A stretch of 54,705 bases of DNA from Nitrospira sp. (GCA_022842445.1 JALHPO010000014.1:1-54705), one strand, 5' to 3'; positions 33,706 to 42,796 are shown, counted from the first letter of the stretch. Made by a program: numbers and translations. Notes: generated by a model from the letters alone, not told the origin.

Positions 33706-34532
33706 GAGATGCCTCTCCGCTACGATATCCTGGGGGCAAATGGCGGATATCACCGCTCTTCGAGCAAGTCATTCTTCTCAACGGGATGACTGGCTGCAAA
33801 TATTTTGAGCCTTATGCTGGTGGCGCAAGTCTCGCGCTAAGCCTTCTGTTCGCAAATCATGTCTCCGAAATCCACCTCAACGATTTAGACCCTGGCATCC
33901 ATGCGTTCTGGCATGTTGCTTTAAAACAAAACAAAGACTTGAGGGGACTCATTGAATCGACAGATGTCACACCCGCTGAGTGGGTTCGTCAAAAGAAAAT
34001 ATTCGCGCAAGGTCATAAAGCTGAATTACTCGCTTTGGGATTCGCCACGTTCTTCCTTAATCGCACAAACCATTCCGGAATTTTGAATGGTGGAATGATA
34101 GGTGGAAAAGCACAAAGTGGCACGTGGAAATTGGATGCGCGTTATAACAAACCGGAGTTACTGCGACGGCTAGAAAGGATTGATGGGTATAGAGACCGCA
34201 TACACATCTCGAAACTCGATGCCATCGACTTTCTTCGAAAGAACACGCCCCCCCGTGAAAGCCTCGTCTATCTAGACCCCCCCTACTACAATGCGGGCGC
34301 GAGGCTATATCTCAACGCGTACGGGCCCAACGATCACGCTGCCGTACGAAAGTCTGTAAAACAATTGGATGCTCCGTGGATAGTTTCCTATGACGATGTT
34401 TCAGAAATACGAAATCTGTACAACCCCATGCATTCGAGAAGAATAAGACTCCTACACTCAGCTCGATCGTCAAAACTCGGGAAGGAAGTATTATTTTTCT
34501 CTCCTCGGCTAAAAATCCCGCTCCCTCGCTAA
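33702..34532 (+). CDS. Dam-type (D12 class) DNA N6-adenine methyltransferase
   Basis: The enzyme transfers methyl from SAM to adenine N6 in DNA. Motif X is seen in LRYPGGKWRI (residues 8-17), motif I in FEPYAGGASLAL, and the catalytic motif IV at Asp192 (YLDPPYYN). The 276-residue length fits Dam-like enzymes. The recognition sequence is not known. The gene overlaps the preceding membrane-protein gene by four bases and is followed after six bases by the large fusion gene. No restriction endonuclease is recognisable nearby, so it is either an orphan methylase or part of a different protective mechanism. Confidence 0.93.
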   Translation: MRDASPLRYPGGKWRISPLFEQVILLNGMTGCKYFEPYAGGASLALSLLFANHVSEIHLNDLDPGIHAFWHVALKQNKDLRGLIESTDVTPAEWVRQKKIFAQGHKAELLALGFATFFLNRTNHSGILNGGMIGGKAQSGTWKLDARYNKPELLRRLERIDGYRDRIHISKLDAIDFLRKNTPPRESLVYLDPPYYNAGARLYLNAYGPNDHAAVRKSVKQLDAPWIVSYDDVSEIRNLYNPMHSRRIRLLHSARSSKLGKEVLFFSPRLKIPLPR

Positions 34533-34538
34533 TGGTCA

Positions 34539-37187
34539 ATGAACATGGCGAAGAACCCCATAGGCGCAAAGGATAGCCAGACCAAAGCCAAACGACCTAG
34601 CCACTCACCCTTCCTACCGAGCAGATCCATACTTCTGGTTACACCAGCAGGTCCACGGGAGATTCCAAGCGACCAGGTTTCCTCGTCTGCTGTCGGCTGG
34701 AAAGCCTTGGGATTAAGTGCGCTACCTCCTGAATGGGCACCGCCATTCTTCGTGGTCTCGAACCAATGTTTCGAACAAGAGACTCCGGCTCAATCTGTGA
34801 ATAATTGGATCTCCGACGCTCTAGCTCAACTCTCACTCGGATCTGATCTCATGATTCGATCGAGCGGGACAGCTGAAACAATACATGATCGAGGAAGTCT
34901 TGATTCTACCCTATGCACATCCACAGACATTTCGGCATCTCTCAATAGGCTGCGGACCAAACTCAAGGAGTCATCTCAGGCTCACGTGCACTGGATTATC
35001 CAGCAGGCTATCACCCCTCAACTTAAAGGGCACCTATCAAACGAACGACGCGTCAGCAAGGAACCCCGAGACTGGGGCATTGAGTTCGAACCTATAGGTG
35101 ATCGCATTGGATACGCTGTTTCCATTGGTATCCGAGCGTGGCGCGAGGGAAAGGAACCCTCATCCTATGATTTAAGCTGTGGCTCGGAGAAAACACTAAC
35201 GGCTAATCTCAGAGAGGTTGCAAAGTGGGGGCTACAGTTTTCAACGCGTATTCACTTTGAATGGGTTTGGAATGGGACAAGGTTGTGGGTTGTCCAAGCT
35301 GATGCGGCGAAATCAGGTAGCGGAATCGACCCAACTCATGTACTACCAGCCAAACTCCCAAGCACATCGGTTGTCGCGCTAGAGGCATTTCGCCCTGCAC
35401 ATGACAATGATTACGCGATCTATAAGAAGCTTGGAAATGCAGCACTTTATAAGCAGCTCGGATATGACATGCCCTCTTTCTTTCTAATCGATGACCGTTC
35501 GACCATAACCGATTTACTAGCCGGCAAGATCTCGCCAGGAATAGAAAAGGACTTTGCGGAACTCATAAAGCGGCCTCTTATCATCAGAACCGACGGCACT
35601 AATATCCCGGAGGAAAAACGTGAGATGCTCCCTCGCAGTGATCAACTTGCAACTTCTGACGAAGCTAAGGAATGGCTTCAAAACACGTTCACTCCAGAAA
35701 TCATAAAGCTTGACTTAGCAAATCAGAACCTCTGCTTAATAGCCCATCATTTCATCCCATCAGTAGCCTCAGCCTGGGCGCGCGCTGAGCCTGGCAATCC
35801 TATAGTTCTAATCGAATCGCTCTGGGGAATCCCTGAGGGGTTGTATTACCATTCGCATGATACTTTTGAAGTTGACACGAGAGAAGTCAAGCTTAAGGAC
35901 ATAAAAAGCTTTGCCGGAATGTCATTCCCTGTATCAGAACATTTGCGCCATAAAGGCATTTTTATTGCCGCCGACCATAATGGCAAGTGGGCTCCAGCTC
36001 AAGTTCGGGCTCCACACGACTGGACTTCTAGCATCAAGAAGCAAGAATGGCTCTTTGAAATTGCACACACTACAAGGCGAGTTGCTGAAGGCCAAAACGA
36101 TCCTGTGGCCGTAATGTGGTTCATTGACAACCACCCTGAGGCAACTCGACATAAGGTACTGCCTTGGTATCACAGCAAATCAGAACTGTTCGGTATACCT
36201 AGAGCTGCTCCACGTCGAAAGATCACCACTGCAAACGATTTCCACATAGAGAATGAAGCTGACTGGGCCAAGATACAGCAGCGACTTCGTGAAGGCCCAC
36301 GAATTGAGCGCGTTGTCGTACAGCCCTCCGATGTGGCGCTCATTCGAAATCCAACATTTGCCAAGGAGCTTGCTGATCTCGCCGCAACCCACAAATTCGT
36401 TATTGAACTGTCAGGCGGAATACTCTCGCACGCATACTACATGCTGACAAAGAGGGGCGCTCAGGTTGAATGCATTGACCTTTTTGGCCTCGATGAGGAT
36501 CGCGTTGACTACAACAAGATTGTCCGAGACAAGATTCCAACAATAATATCGAAGCGAGGTGAGCTGGCAGAGATAATTCGGCTGCAAGGTGCAGCCCTAA
36601 CTACGGCCTTAAAACAGAAATTGGTAGAGGAAGCCCTTGAAGCTCTAGACGCGAGATCTAGAGACGACCTAGTTGGCGAACTTGCTGATGTTCGTGAAGT
36701 TATTGACGCACTATGTATTGCGCTGAAGGTTTCTGATTCACACTTAGACACCGTGCAATCCGAGAAACGTCAGAAGAGAGGCGGTTTTGAAAAAGGAATC
36801 ATGTTAGCAAGGACAACAACGCCTCACTCCATCCATAGGTATACGTCCAGCCTGCCTGAGACGATGTTACAATTTGAAGCGAGATCAGCTTCCTCTCAAA
36901 TAATCGCTGACTCAGCTGATCTTCCAGCTGTACCACTATACAGACGCCCCGACCTCCGCCAGGTAGAGCAACAAATAGAAAAGCTTTTCGCCTTCGCAAC
37001 GGAGATTAATAAGCTCGAAACCGTGAAGGCATCTCTTGAATTCTCACTGCCAATTGGCGCGGAGGATGCGAGGGCGCTTGCTCTGACGATAGAGTTGCGG
37101 CGATCGAGAAGCACGCTACGCGGAAATATTCGCGTACGTGTATTGCCATCCCAACTTCCCATTACATTCCCCGATGAGTCGAAGTGA
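34539..37187 (+). CDS. PEP-synthase/PPDK-like ATP-binding protein fused to a MazG/PRA-PH-like pyrophosphohydrolase
   Basis: The 882-residue protein begins with a region like the ATP-grasp nucleotide-binding part of PEP synthase/PPDK (LMIRSSGTAETIHDRGSLDS around residue 105, RIHFEWVWNGTRLWVVQAD around 245). A second related lobe follows, with PLIIRTDGTNIPEE at about 350 and IVLIESLWGIPEGLYYHSHD at about 430. Around residues 655-760 lies an all-alpha NTP pyrophosphohydrolase domain (NKIVRDKIP, then EEALEALDARSRDDLVGELA, DVREVIDAL), like phosphoribosyl-ATP pyrophosphatase or MazG. The central phosphohistidine domain of true PEP synthase is not recognisable. The combination suggests ATP-dependent work on a nucleotide or nucleic acid (inference). 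The start may be the ATG at 34539 or 34545. Confidence 0.8.
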   Translation: MNMAKNPIGAKDSQTKAKRPSHSPFLPSRSILLVTPAGPREIPSDQVSSSAVGWKALGLSALPPEWAPPFFVVSNQCFEQETPAQSVNNWISDALAQLSLGSDLMIRSSGTAETIHDRGSLDSTLCTSTDISASLNRLRTKLKESSQAHVHWIIQQAITPQLKGHLSNERRVSKEPRDWGIEFEPIGDRIGYAVSIGIRAWREGKEPSSYDLSCGSEKTLTANLREVAKWGLQFSTRIHFEWVWNGTRLWVVQADAAKSGSGIDPTHVLPAKLPSTSVVALEAFRPAHDNDYAIYKKLGNAALYKQLGYDMPSFFLIDDRSTITDLLAGKISPGIEKDFAELIKRPLIIRTDGTNIPEEKREMLPRSDQLATSDEAKEWLQNTFTPEIIKLDLANQNLCLIAHHFIPSVASAWARAEPGNPIVLIESLWGIPEGLYYHSHDTFEVDTREVKLKDIKSFAGMSFPVSEHLRHKGIFIAADHNGKWAPAQVRAPHDWTSSIKKQEWLFEIAHTTRRVAEGQNDPVAVMWFIDNHPEATRHKVLPWYHSKSELFGIPRAAPRRKITTANDFHIENEADWAKIQQRLREGPRIERVVVQPSDVALIRNPTFAKELADLAATHKFVIELSGGILSHAYYMLTKRGAQVECIDLFGLDEDRVDYNKIVRDKIPTIISKRGELAEIIRLQGAALTTALKQKLVEEALEALDARSRDDLVGELADVREVIDALCIALKVSDSHLDTVQSEKRQKRGGFEKGIMLARTTTPHSIHRYTSSLPETMLQFEARSASSQIIADSADLPAVPLYRRPDLRQVEQQIEKLFAFATEINKLETVKASLEFSLPIGAEDARALALTIELRRSRSTLRGNIRVRVLPSQLPITFPDESK

Positions 37188-37275
37188 ATCATGAAGGACC
37201 AGAGCAACGGGAACATTCTATTTTTTTTGCAAGTTCGCTGGAGCCTGAATCCACATCGCGTCACAGATATAGCTC

Positions 37276-37710
37276 ATGACCGATACCTACAACCTCCACC
37301 GCTTTCTCGACGCTCAAGAGCGCGTCTATGGCACAGTCCTTGATGAGCTGCGGGCCGGGAGAAAGTCCAGTCACTGGATCTGGTTTATCTTTCCGCAGAT
37401 CGCCGGTCTTGGTCACAGTGGGATGGCGCAGCAGTTCGCCATTGGCTCACTCGACGAGGCCAAGACCTACTTGCAACACCCGGTCTTAGGCCCCAGGCTC
37501 CGAGCCTGCACGCAGCTTGTGCTCGACGTGAACGGTCGTAGCGCTGAGGAGATCTTCGGATATCCCGACTATCTTAAATTCCGGTCCTGCATGACCTTGT
37601 TTCTGACTGCTGCCCCCGACAACACCATCTTCAACGATGCCCTGCTCAAGTACTTCGACGCCAAGCCCGACACCTTGACGCTCGACTTCCTGGCGCGGCA
37701 ACAGTCTTAG
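37276..37710 (+). CDS. DUF1810-family protein
   Basis: The 144-residue protein matches the DUF1810 pattern: NLHRFLDAQERVYGTVLDEL, GRKSSHWIWFIFPQIAGLG, ALGS-type segment with YLQHPVLGPRL and a late FRSCMTLF. It is soluble and has no signal. The biochemical function is not established to my knowledge. It lies 88 bases past the large fusion gene, but its base composition is like the host rather than the cassette, so it is probably outside the acquired segment. A weak start region (no strong ribosome binding site) precedes the ATG. Confidence 0.85.
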   Translation: MTDTYNLHRFLDAQERVYGTVLDELRAGRKSSHWIWFIFPQIAGLGHSGMAQQFAIGSLDEAKTYLQHPVLGPRLRACTQLVLDVNGRSAEEIFGYPDYLKFRSCMTLFLTAAPDNTIFNDALLKYFDAKPDTLTLDFLARQQS

Positions 37711-37755
37711 CTGCCTCTCATGCCTGAATCCGATCGCGACGTAAGCCAGATAGAT

Positions 37756-38067
37756 CTACGCTGCGCCTTTGCGCGGTTCGCGATGCAGGGCCTCGGCAAC
37801 CGCGCGAGGGTTCCGAGTCGCAACGCGCAGAAGCGCGAGTGCCGGACCGTCAGGGGTGCGCCTTCCCTGCTCCCAGTTGCGCAAGGTTGCCACGCTCACC
37901 CCGATCATCAGGGCAAACTCGGTTTGTGACGCCTTGAGCTTTTCCCGAACACTCTTCACATCGGTCGGTCGAAAGGTCGTCACTCGAGCAGGCTTCATGA
38001 CGCCTCGCCGTATTTTCCCCGCCTGCCGGATGCTCGTCAGTAGTTCCTGAAATGCCGCGTCCTTCAT
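37756..38067 (-). CDS. NadS/HigA-type helix-turn-helix antitoxin, apparently without its toxin
   Basis: The 103-residue protein starts like NadS antitoxins (FQELLTSIRQAGKIRRGVMK) and carries an XRE-type helix-turn-helix (SQTEFALMIGVSVATLRNWE, QGRRTPDGPALALLRV). In HigB/RelE systems this protein neutralises the toxin and represses its own operon. The toxin gene normally lies just upstream; in the 277 bases from 38068 to 38344 I find no toxin on either strand. A perfect 23-base palindrome sits 9 bases upstream of its ATG, as an operator would. Possible roles are an orphan regulator or a relic. Confidence 0.82.
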   Translation of the reverse strand: MKDAAFQELLTSIRQAGKIRRGVMKPARVTTFRPTDVKSVREKLKASQTEFALMIGVSVATLRNWEQGRRTPDGPALALLRVATRNPRAVAEALHREPRKGAA

Positions 38068-38075
38068 AGTGACTT

Positions 38076-38098
38076 AGGCTACGCCAATGGCGTAGCCT
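38076..38098. promoter_or_regulatory. Palindromic operator upstream of the HTH gene
   Basis: AGGCTACGCC (38076-38085) and GGCGTAGCCT (38089-38098) form a perfect ten-base inverted repeat with a three-base centre. Its position 9 bases before the minus-strand ATG suggests autorepression by the HTH protein. Confidence 0.65.
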
Positions 38099-38344
38099 CT
38101 TGCAAGATGGTTCCATTGCTCTATTCAGAAATGAGCCGGAACAATACTCCCTGATTGGGCTCCATCGCGCTGTGACGGAGGTAGGTTCTATTGCGTTTGA
38201 CCAACACAACCTAACTGAATGGTGAAACGCTTGCCGAAAAACTGAGCCAAGAAACTAGACACCTCCCCAATCCTGAGTATAATGGCCTCACTCCATGCGC
38301 GATGCACGGAATCCACTTCAACCCTGAACCGTCACGATAGGCCT

Positions 38345-39145
38345 ATGCCAAACACACGCAAACAAGTGCTCACCATCGCCGGCTCCGACTCCGGCGGAGG
38401 CGCCGGGATACAAGCCGACATCAAAGCCATGTCCGCCAATGGCGTCTTCGCCATGTCGGTGATCACGGCCATTACGGCCCAGAATACGGAAGAGGTTACG
38501 GACGTCTTTGAATTGCCGCCCGCGATCATCGCCTCCCAAATCGACGCCGTGTTCGACGATTTCGACGTCGCCGCCGTGAAGACCGGCATGCTGGGTTCCG
38601 CCGCCATTGTCGAAACAGTAGCCGCGATGTTGAAACCTCAGAACCTCGCCAACCTCGTCGTCGACCCGGTCATGATCTCCAAGAGCGGCCACTCTCTCCT
38701 GAAACCGGACGCGATCGACGTCTTGAAAACGCGGCTTTTTCCACTCGCCCTGGTGGTCACGCCGAACGTGCATGAAGCGCAGCAACTGTCCGGCATCGAA
38801 ATCAAGTCGCTGGCCGATGCGCGACGGGCAGCGAAGGTGATCCACGGTTTCGGGTGCAAGTATGTCTTGATCAAGGGCGGTCATCTGCTGACTGAACGGG
38901 CTACCGATCTGTTGTACGACGGCCGGTTCTTTACCGTCTTCAAGGGGGAATTCATCGAGACTCCGCACACCCACGGCACCGGCTGCACGTTCGCCTCCGC
39001 CATCGCCGCGCATCTTGCGCTCGGCAGGCCGATCGGCGACGCAGTCCAAACCGCCAAGGCCTACCTCACGGAAGCGATTCGCCATAGCCTGGCGATCGGC
39101 CACGGGCACGGCCCGACGGACCACTTCTATTTCCTCGAGCGATAA
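38345..39145 (+). CDS. thiD: Hydroxymethylpyrimidine/phosphomethylpyrimidine kinase ThiD
   Basis: ThiD phosphorylates HMP to HMP-P and then HMP-PP for thiamine synthesis. The ribokinase-type fold is visible as [44 protein letters not shown] and the anion-hole motif [19 protein letters not shown]. The length of 266 residues from the ATG at 38345 is normal; the frame is open upstream to 38282. No thiamine riboswitch is seen in front. A 12-helix membrane protein gene follows after nine bases, so the two may share a transcript. Confidence 0.95.
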   Translation: MPNTRKQVLTIAGSDSGGGAGIQADIKAMSANGVFAMSVITAITAQNTEEVTDVFELPPAIIASQIDAVFDDFDVAAVKTGMLGSAAIVETVAAMLKPQNLANLVVDPVMISKSGHSLLKPDAIDVLKTRLFPLALVVTPNVHEAQQLSGIEIKSLADARRAAKVIHGFGCKYVLIKGGHLLTERATDLLYDGRFFTVFKGEFIETPHTHGTGCTFASAIAAHLALGRPIGDAVQTAKAYLTEAIRHSLAIGHGHGPTDHFYFLER

Positions 39146-39154
39146 GAGGCACGG

Positions 39155-40447
39155 ATGCTGCGGCATTGTCCTCCCATCGCATTCCTCCTCACGGGTTTCA
39201 GCTGGCTCCTGCTCGCGTCGATCCTGGGCCTGGCCATCCTGATCGGGCTGGTCCATGGCACCCCGCTCCCCCCATGGGTTCGGCAGATCCACGTGCATGC
39301 CGCGCTGGTAGGCGGCATGACGCAGATGATCCTCGGCGGATTCCTCGCCATGATGCCGCTCTCGCATCCACCCGGTTCGGCACGACAGGACTCTCAACTT
39401 CCGGCGTTTCTGGCGCTCAATACCGGCACCGTCGCCATGTTGATGGGATTCTGGCTCCATCACTATCAGGTCGTAGGCGCCGCCGGGGTGCTCGTCGGCG
39501 TCGCCTGTATCCGGCTGGCCTATGTCGCATGGTCCCGATCGAGCCGGAATGCTCCATCGAATTGGAACCGCTGGTATTACGCCGTGGCCTTCCTGGCCCT
39601 GTTCGGCGGGCTGGTCCTCGGCGAGACGCTCGCCTTCGGCCTCATGCCGGAAGCGTACGGCCATCTGCGGATCGCCCATATTCATCTCGGGCTGATTGGC
39701 TTCGCAGTCGTGGTCATCATCGGCGCGATCGTCATCCTGCTGCCGACCGTGCTACATACGTCCGGCTCTAACTCCACACTCGAGCAACCGGCGTTGATCC
39801 TCATGCTGCTGGGCGTGGCGGCACTCATCGGGGGATTCCTGAACACATCGGTCACAATCCAGCTTGTGGCCGGAGGGGTCCTCTTCGCCGGAGGAGCACT
39901 GTACACGGTGAATCTGTTTCGAACCTGGATGGGATCAGCACACAATGGCAATGCTGCCTCGGATCACCTCTTAATCGGCCTCTTCTTTCTCCTCTTCACA
40001 ATCGTGCTGGGTATGCTGGTAGGGGTCAACAGCCTGTCCAGCCCGCCTGTGATGCCCTTTGGCACATTGCACCTCATCGCCTACACCCATATGGCCCTGT
40101 TGGGATTCATCCTGCAAACGAGTATGGGCGTGCTTTCGCATCTCATCCCCGTCACCCTCGCCGCAAGCCGGGTGCCCAACAGCAAGAAGCGCGGCCCCTA
40201 CCTTGATTGGCTCACCACGATCATGGACCGCTGGCGCACCATCCAAGTCGGCGGGCTCAGCCTTGGCACGATGGGGCTGGGCATCCTGGCGTCACTCACC
40301 TGGAATGTGCCGCTGGGCTCGATGTACATCCGGACAATGACCTGGGCTTGCTTCGGACTCCTGCTCAGCAGCCTGATTCTCTTTTCCGTCAAACTTGTCC
40401 TGCTGCTCAGCCTGCAACCCAAAGAGTCCTCGTCATCGGTGACTTGA
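39155..40447 (+). CDS. Twelve-helix membrane protein resembling haem-copper oxidase subunit I / NnrS
   Basis: The 430-residue protein has about 12 hydrophobic segments. Three stretches repeat a pattern of a His-rich helix start followed by Gly and a Pro: HVHAALVGGMTQMILGGFLA, HIHLGLIGFAVVVIIGAIVI and AYTHMALLGFILQTSMGVLS. Such His placement is found in haem-copper oxidase subunit I and in NnrS-type haem/copper membrane proteins. The binuclear-site signature of a true oxidase is not clear, so the function is uncertain. It lies nine bases past thiD. The following gene is 238 bases away. Confidence 0.7.
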   Translation: MLRHCPPIAFLLTGFSWLLLASILGLAILIGLVHGTPLPPWVRQIHVHAALVGGMTQMILGGFLAMMPLSHPPGSARQDSQLPAFLALNTGTVAMLMGFWLHHYQVVGAAGVLVGVACIRLAYVAWSRSSRNAPSNWNRWYYAVAFLALFGGLVLGETLAFGLMPEAYGHLRIAHIHLGLIGFAVVVIIGAIVILLPTVLHTSGSNSTLEQPALILMLLGVAALIGGFLNTSVTIQLVAGGVLFAGGALYTVNLFRTWMGSAHNGNAASDHLLIGLFFLLFTIVLGMLVGVNSLSSPPVMPFGTLHLIAYTHMALLGFILQTSMGVLSHLIPVTLAASRVPNSKKRGPYLDWLTTIMDRWRTIQVGGLSLGTMGLGILASLTWNVPLGSMYIRTMTWACFGLLLSSLILFSVKLVLLLSLQPKESSSSVT

Positions 40448-40685
40448 CCCACTTCCATTCTTCCCCTTGCCGTAGCCGCCCTCTTTTCCCTACACCTCCT
40501 GAACAATTCTGGTCCAACTGGCCGCATCTAACCTGCCGTATTTTCAGAATACCTGGTCCTTATTTCTCAGCCTGTTTCTTGCTCTGTGTGTGATACCGGT
40601 CCGCTTGCGGCGGGACAGGACATACGTCGCACATCACGAAGACAGTCTGAATGCGCTGCAGTTTGAGCAAAGGGAGGCTCCGGTA

Positions 40686-42137
40686 ATGACGAACTGGAAT
40701 TCATGGCTCTTTTGGCCGGATCACGTCGCGTTGTCCGTGCTCGTACTCGCCTTGATGGCGATGGTATTTCTCTACGCCGCGCGCAAGCCGATGCACGGGA
40801 TCATCCATTCGACGTGCACGCTGATGTCCCACAGTATGCGATTTGTATCCCGGTGGCTCTTCCTCGCCGCGGACAATATGCGGCTGCGCAATCAGTCGGT
40901 CTTGCTGGCTCACGGGCAGGAAAGCGAAGCGGTCATCATTGAGCGGGAATTCGAGCGAGTCGGAAATATCCTCCGCAAGGACATGCAGGAGTTTCCCGCC
41001 TTGCAGCGAAAAATGCTGGAAGAGGCGACACGCATGGAGGACGAGTACCGCAAATGTGGAGTCGTTCCGCCCCCTCCCCCGGAATGGGTGACGGCGCTCG
41101 AATCGGTTGCACAGATCAAGTCGGGAGGAGACATCCCCCGCAAATTACTGGAAGACATCGGTAAGTCCATTCAAAAGATCCACGACAAGACCATCGCAGA
41201 GTTCCGCCGCTCCTACGAAGAGCGGCACAAGATCTTGAATGCCATGCAGCCGTCCTGGCGAACCGTTGAGAAACTGATGGGCGAGATGGACAAGAAGATG
41301 GTCACGCTTCAGACCAACGCGAAGCAAATCGACGTGCATATCGGGAAATTCGAGGGCATCCGCGCCAAGGACACCAAGACCGAACACGCCTTGACGATGT
41401 CCTCGTTCGTCCATCTGGCCATCTCGTCGCTGGTGATGGTCATCGCGCTGGGCGGCGCCTTCATCAACTACAAATTGATCGCCTTGCCGATGTCGGAAAT
41501 GGTCGGGGCCAGCGATTACCTCATGAGTAATCTCAAGACATCCGATGTCGCGGCGCTGGTCATCATTCTGATGGAAGCGTCGATGGGGTTATTCCTGCTC
41601 GAATCGTTGCGCATTACGCAATTGTTTCCCAGGATCGCCAGCATGGACGACCGCATGCGACGCCGATTGATGATTGCCTCGCTGGTGTTTCTGACCATTC
41701 TGGCCGCGATCGAATCGTCGCTCGCGCTGATGCGCGACATGCTGGTCGCTGATAAGGCGTCACTGATGCGCGACCTGGCCTCCATCGCTCCGGCCCCGTC
41801 TGACGGGGTGCTCACCAGCATCCCGATGATCGGACAAATGGTCATGGGCTTCGTGCTGCCTTTTGCCTTGGCGTTTGTCGCCATCCCCTTTGAGAGTCTG
41901 GTGCATTCGATGCGCACCGTCGTCGGCGTGTGCCTGGTGCAGGGCATGCGCGGCCTCGGCGTCATGCTCAGATTCCTGGGCCTGCTGTTCAAGCGCCTCG
42001 CCAAGGTGTTCGAAATGGCCTATGACGTCACGATCGTCGTTCCGCTGATGGTCGAGCGCTGGGTGCTGACAATGCGTGCCGGTCCATCAGTGGAGATGGA
42101 AGAGCCGGCGCTTTCAAAACAGAGGAGAGCGGCATGA
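40686..42137 (+). CDS. Membrane protein with cytoplasmic coiled coil, function unknown
   Basis: From the ATG at 40686 (GGGAGGCTCCGGTA upstream) the product has 483 residues. One membrane helix near residues 11-30 is followed by about 220 mostly charged, coiled-coil-like residues. Four further helices come next (SSLVMVIALGGAFINYKLIA, VAALVIILMEASMGLFLL, MIASLVFLTILAAIESSLAL, MVMGFVLPFALAFVAI). Family unknown. Its stop overlaps the start of the VWA lipoprotein gene (ATGA), so the two are coupled and probably form an envelope complex (inference). The layout vaguely recalls MotA/TolQ-like energised complexes, without sequence proof. Confidence 0.72.
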   Translation: MTNWNSWLFWPDHVALSVLVLALMAMVFLYAARKPMHGIIHSTCTLMSHSMRFVSRWLFLAADNMRLRNQSVLLAHGQESEAVIIEREFERVGNILRKDMQEFPALQRKMLEEATRMEDEYRKCGVVPPPPPEWVTALESVAQIKSGGDIPRKLLEDIGKSIQKIHDKTIAEFRRSYEERHKILNAMQPSWRTVEKLMGEMDKKMVTLQTNAKQIDVHIGKFEGIRAKDTKTEHALTMSSFVHLAISSLVMVIALGGAFINYKLIALPMSEMVGASDYLMSNLKTSDVAALVIILMEASMGLFLLESLRITQLFPRIASMDDRMRRRLMIASLVFLTILAAIESSLALMRDMLVADKASLMRDLASIAPAPSDGVLTSIPMIGQMVMGFVLPFALAFVAIPFESLVHSMRTVVGVCLVQGMRGLGVMLRFLGLLFKRLAKVFEMAYDVTIVVPLMVERWVLTMRAGPSVEMEEPALSKQRRAA

Positions 42138-42796
42138 AGAAGTCTCTCGCGATCTTAGCCCTGTCGTTGGGCATGGTGTCCCTCGGCGCGTGCAGCGATA
42201 ACCGGATGCATAGTCACGGGGTGTATATGCTGGTCGATACCTCCGGCACCTATGCCCGCGAGATGGGCAAAGCCGCGAAAATCGTCAACTACCTGTTGGC
42301 GACCCTGAATCCGGGCGACTCGCTGGCCGTCGCCAAGGTGGAGAGCCGCAGCTTCACCGAAAAAGATATCGTGGCCAAGGTCACCTTCGACAAGCGCCCT
42401 TCGCAGGCGACCTCGCAAAAACGTGTCTTCAAAGACAAAATTCAAACGTTTGCCAAGGAGATCAAGGGGAGCGCCTATACCGATATCACCGGCGGCTTGA
42501 TTCAGGGCGCGGAATACTTGAATGAGACCAAGTCCGGCATCAAGACCATCGTGATTTTCTCGGATATGCAGGAAGAATTGGGCAAGGGCACAATCCGGGA
42601 CTTCCCCATCAGCCTCGATGGTTTCCGGGTCGTGGCGCTCAATGTCACCAAGCTCGGCACGGACAACGCCGATCCCCGGCTCTACCTGGACCGTCTGGCC
42701 CGCTGGGAAGCCCGGGTACGAAAGGCCGGCGCGAGCGAGTGGGTGGTCGTGAACGACCTGGAGCACAATCTGGAATCTATCTTGACGACTCGCTGA
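42134..42796 (+). CDS. VWA-domain lipoprotein
   Basis: The 220-residue product has a lipoprotein signal (LALSLGMVSLGAC, Cys at about residue 20). A von Willebrand factor A-like domain follows with the MIDAS start YMLVDTSGTYAREM (DxSxT variant) and a later TIVIFSDMQEELG. VWA domains bind protein ligands through a metal ion. The usual DxSxS reads D-T-S-G-T here. It is co-translated with the membrane protein before it, so it likely sits on the periplasmic side of the same complex. The partner and process are unknown. Confidence 0.82.
   Translation: MKKSLAILALSLGMVSLGACSDNRMHSHGVYMLVDTSGTYAREMGKAAKIVNYLLATLNPGDSLAVAKVESRSFTEKDIVAKVTFDKRPSQATSQKRVFKDKIQTFAKEIKGSAYTDITGGLIQGAEYLNETKSGIKTIVIFSDMQEELGKGTIRDFPISLDGFRVVALNVTKLGTDNADPRLYLDRLARWEARVRKAGASEWVVVNDLEHNLESILTTR

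Noticed and set aside
33702..34532. Classical restriction-modification system around the Dam-type methylase
   Set aside because: None of the adjacent genes resembles a restriction endonuclease.
38318..39685. 455-codon minus-strand open frame over thiD and the next gene
   Set aside because: It is antisense to two recognised genes, has no family resemblance and the composition of a shadow frame in GC-rich DNA.
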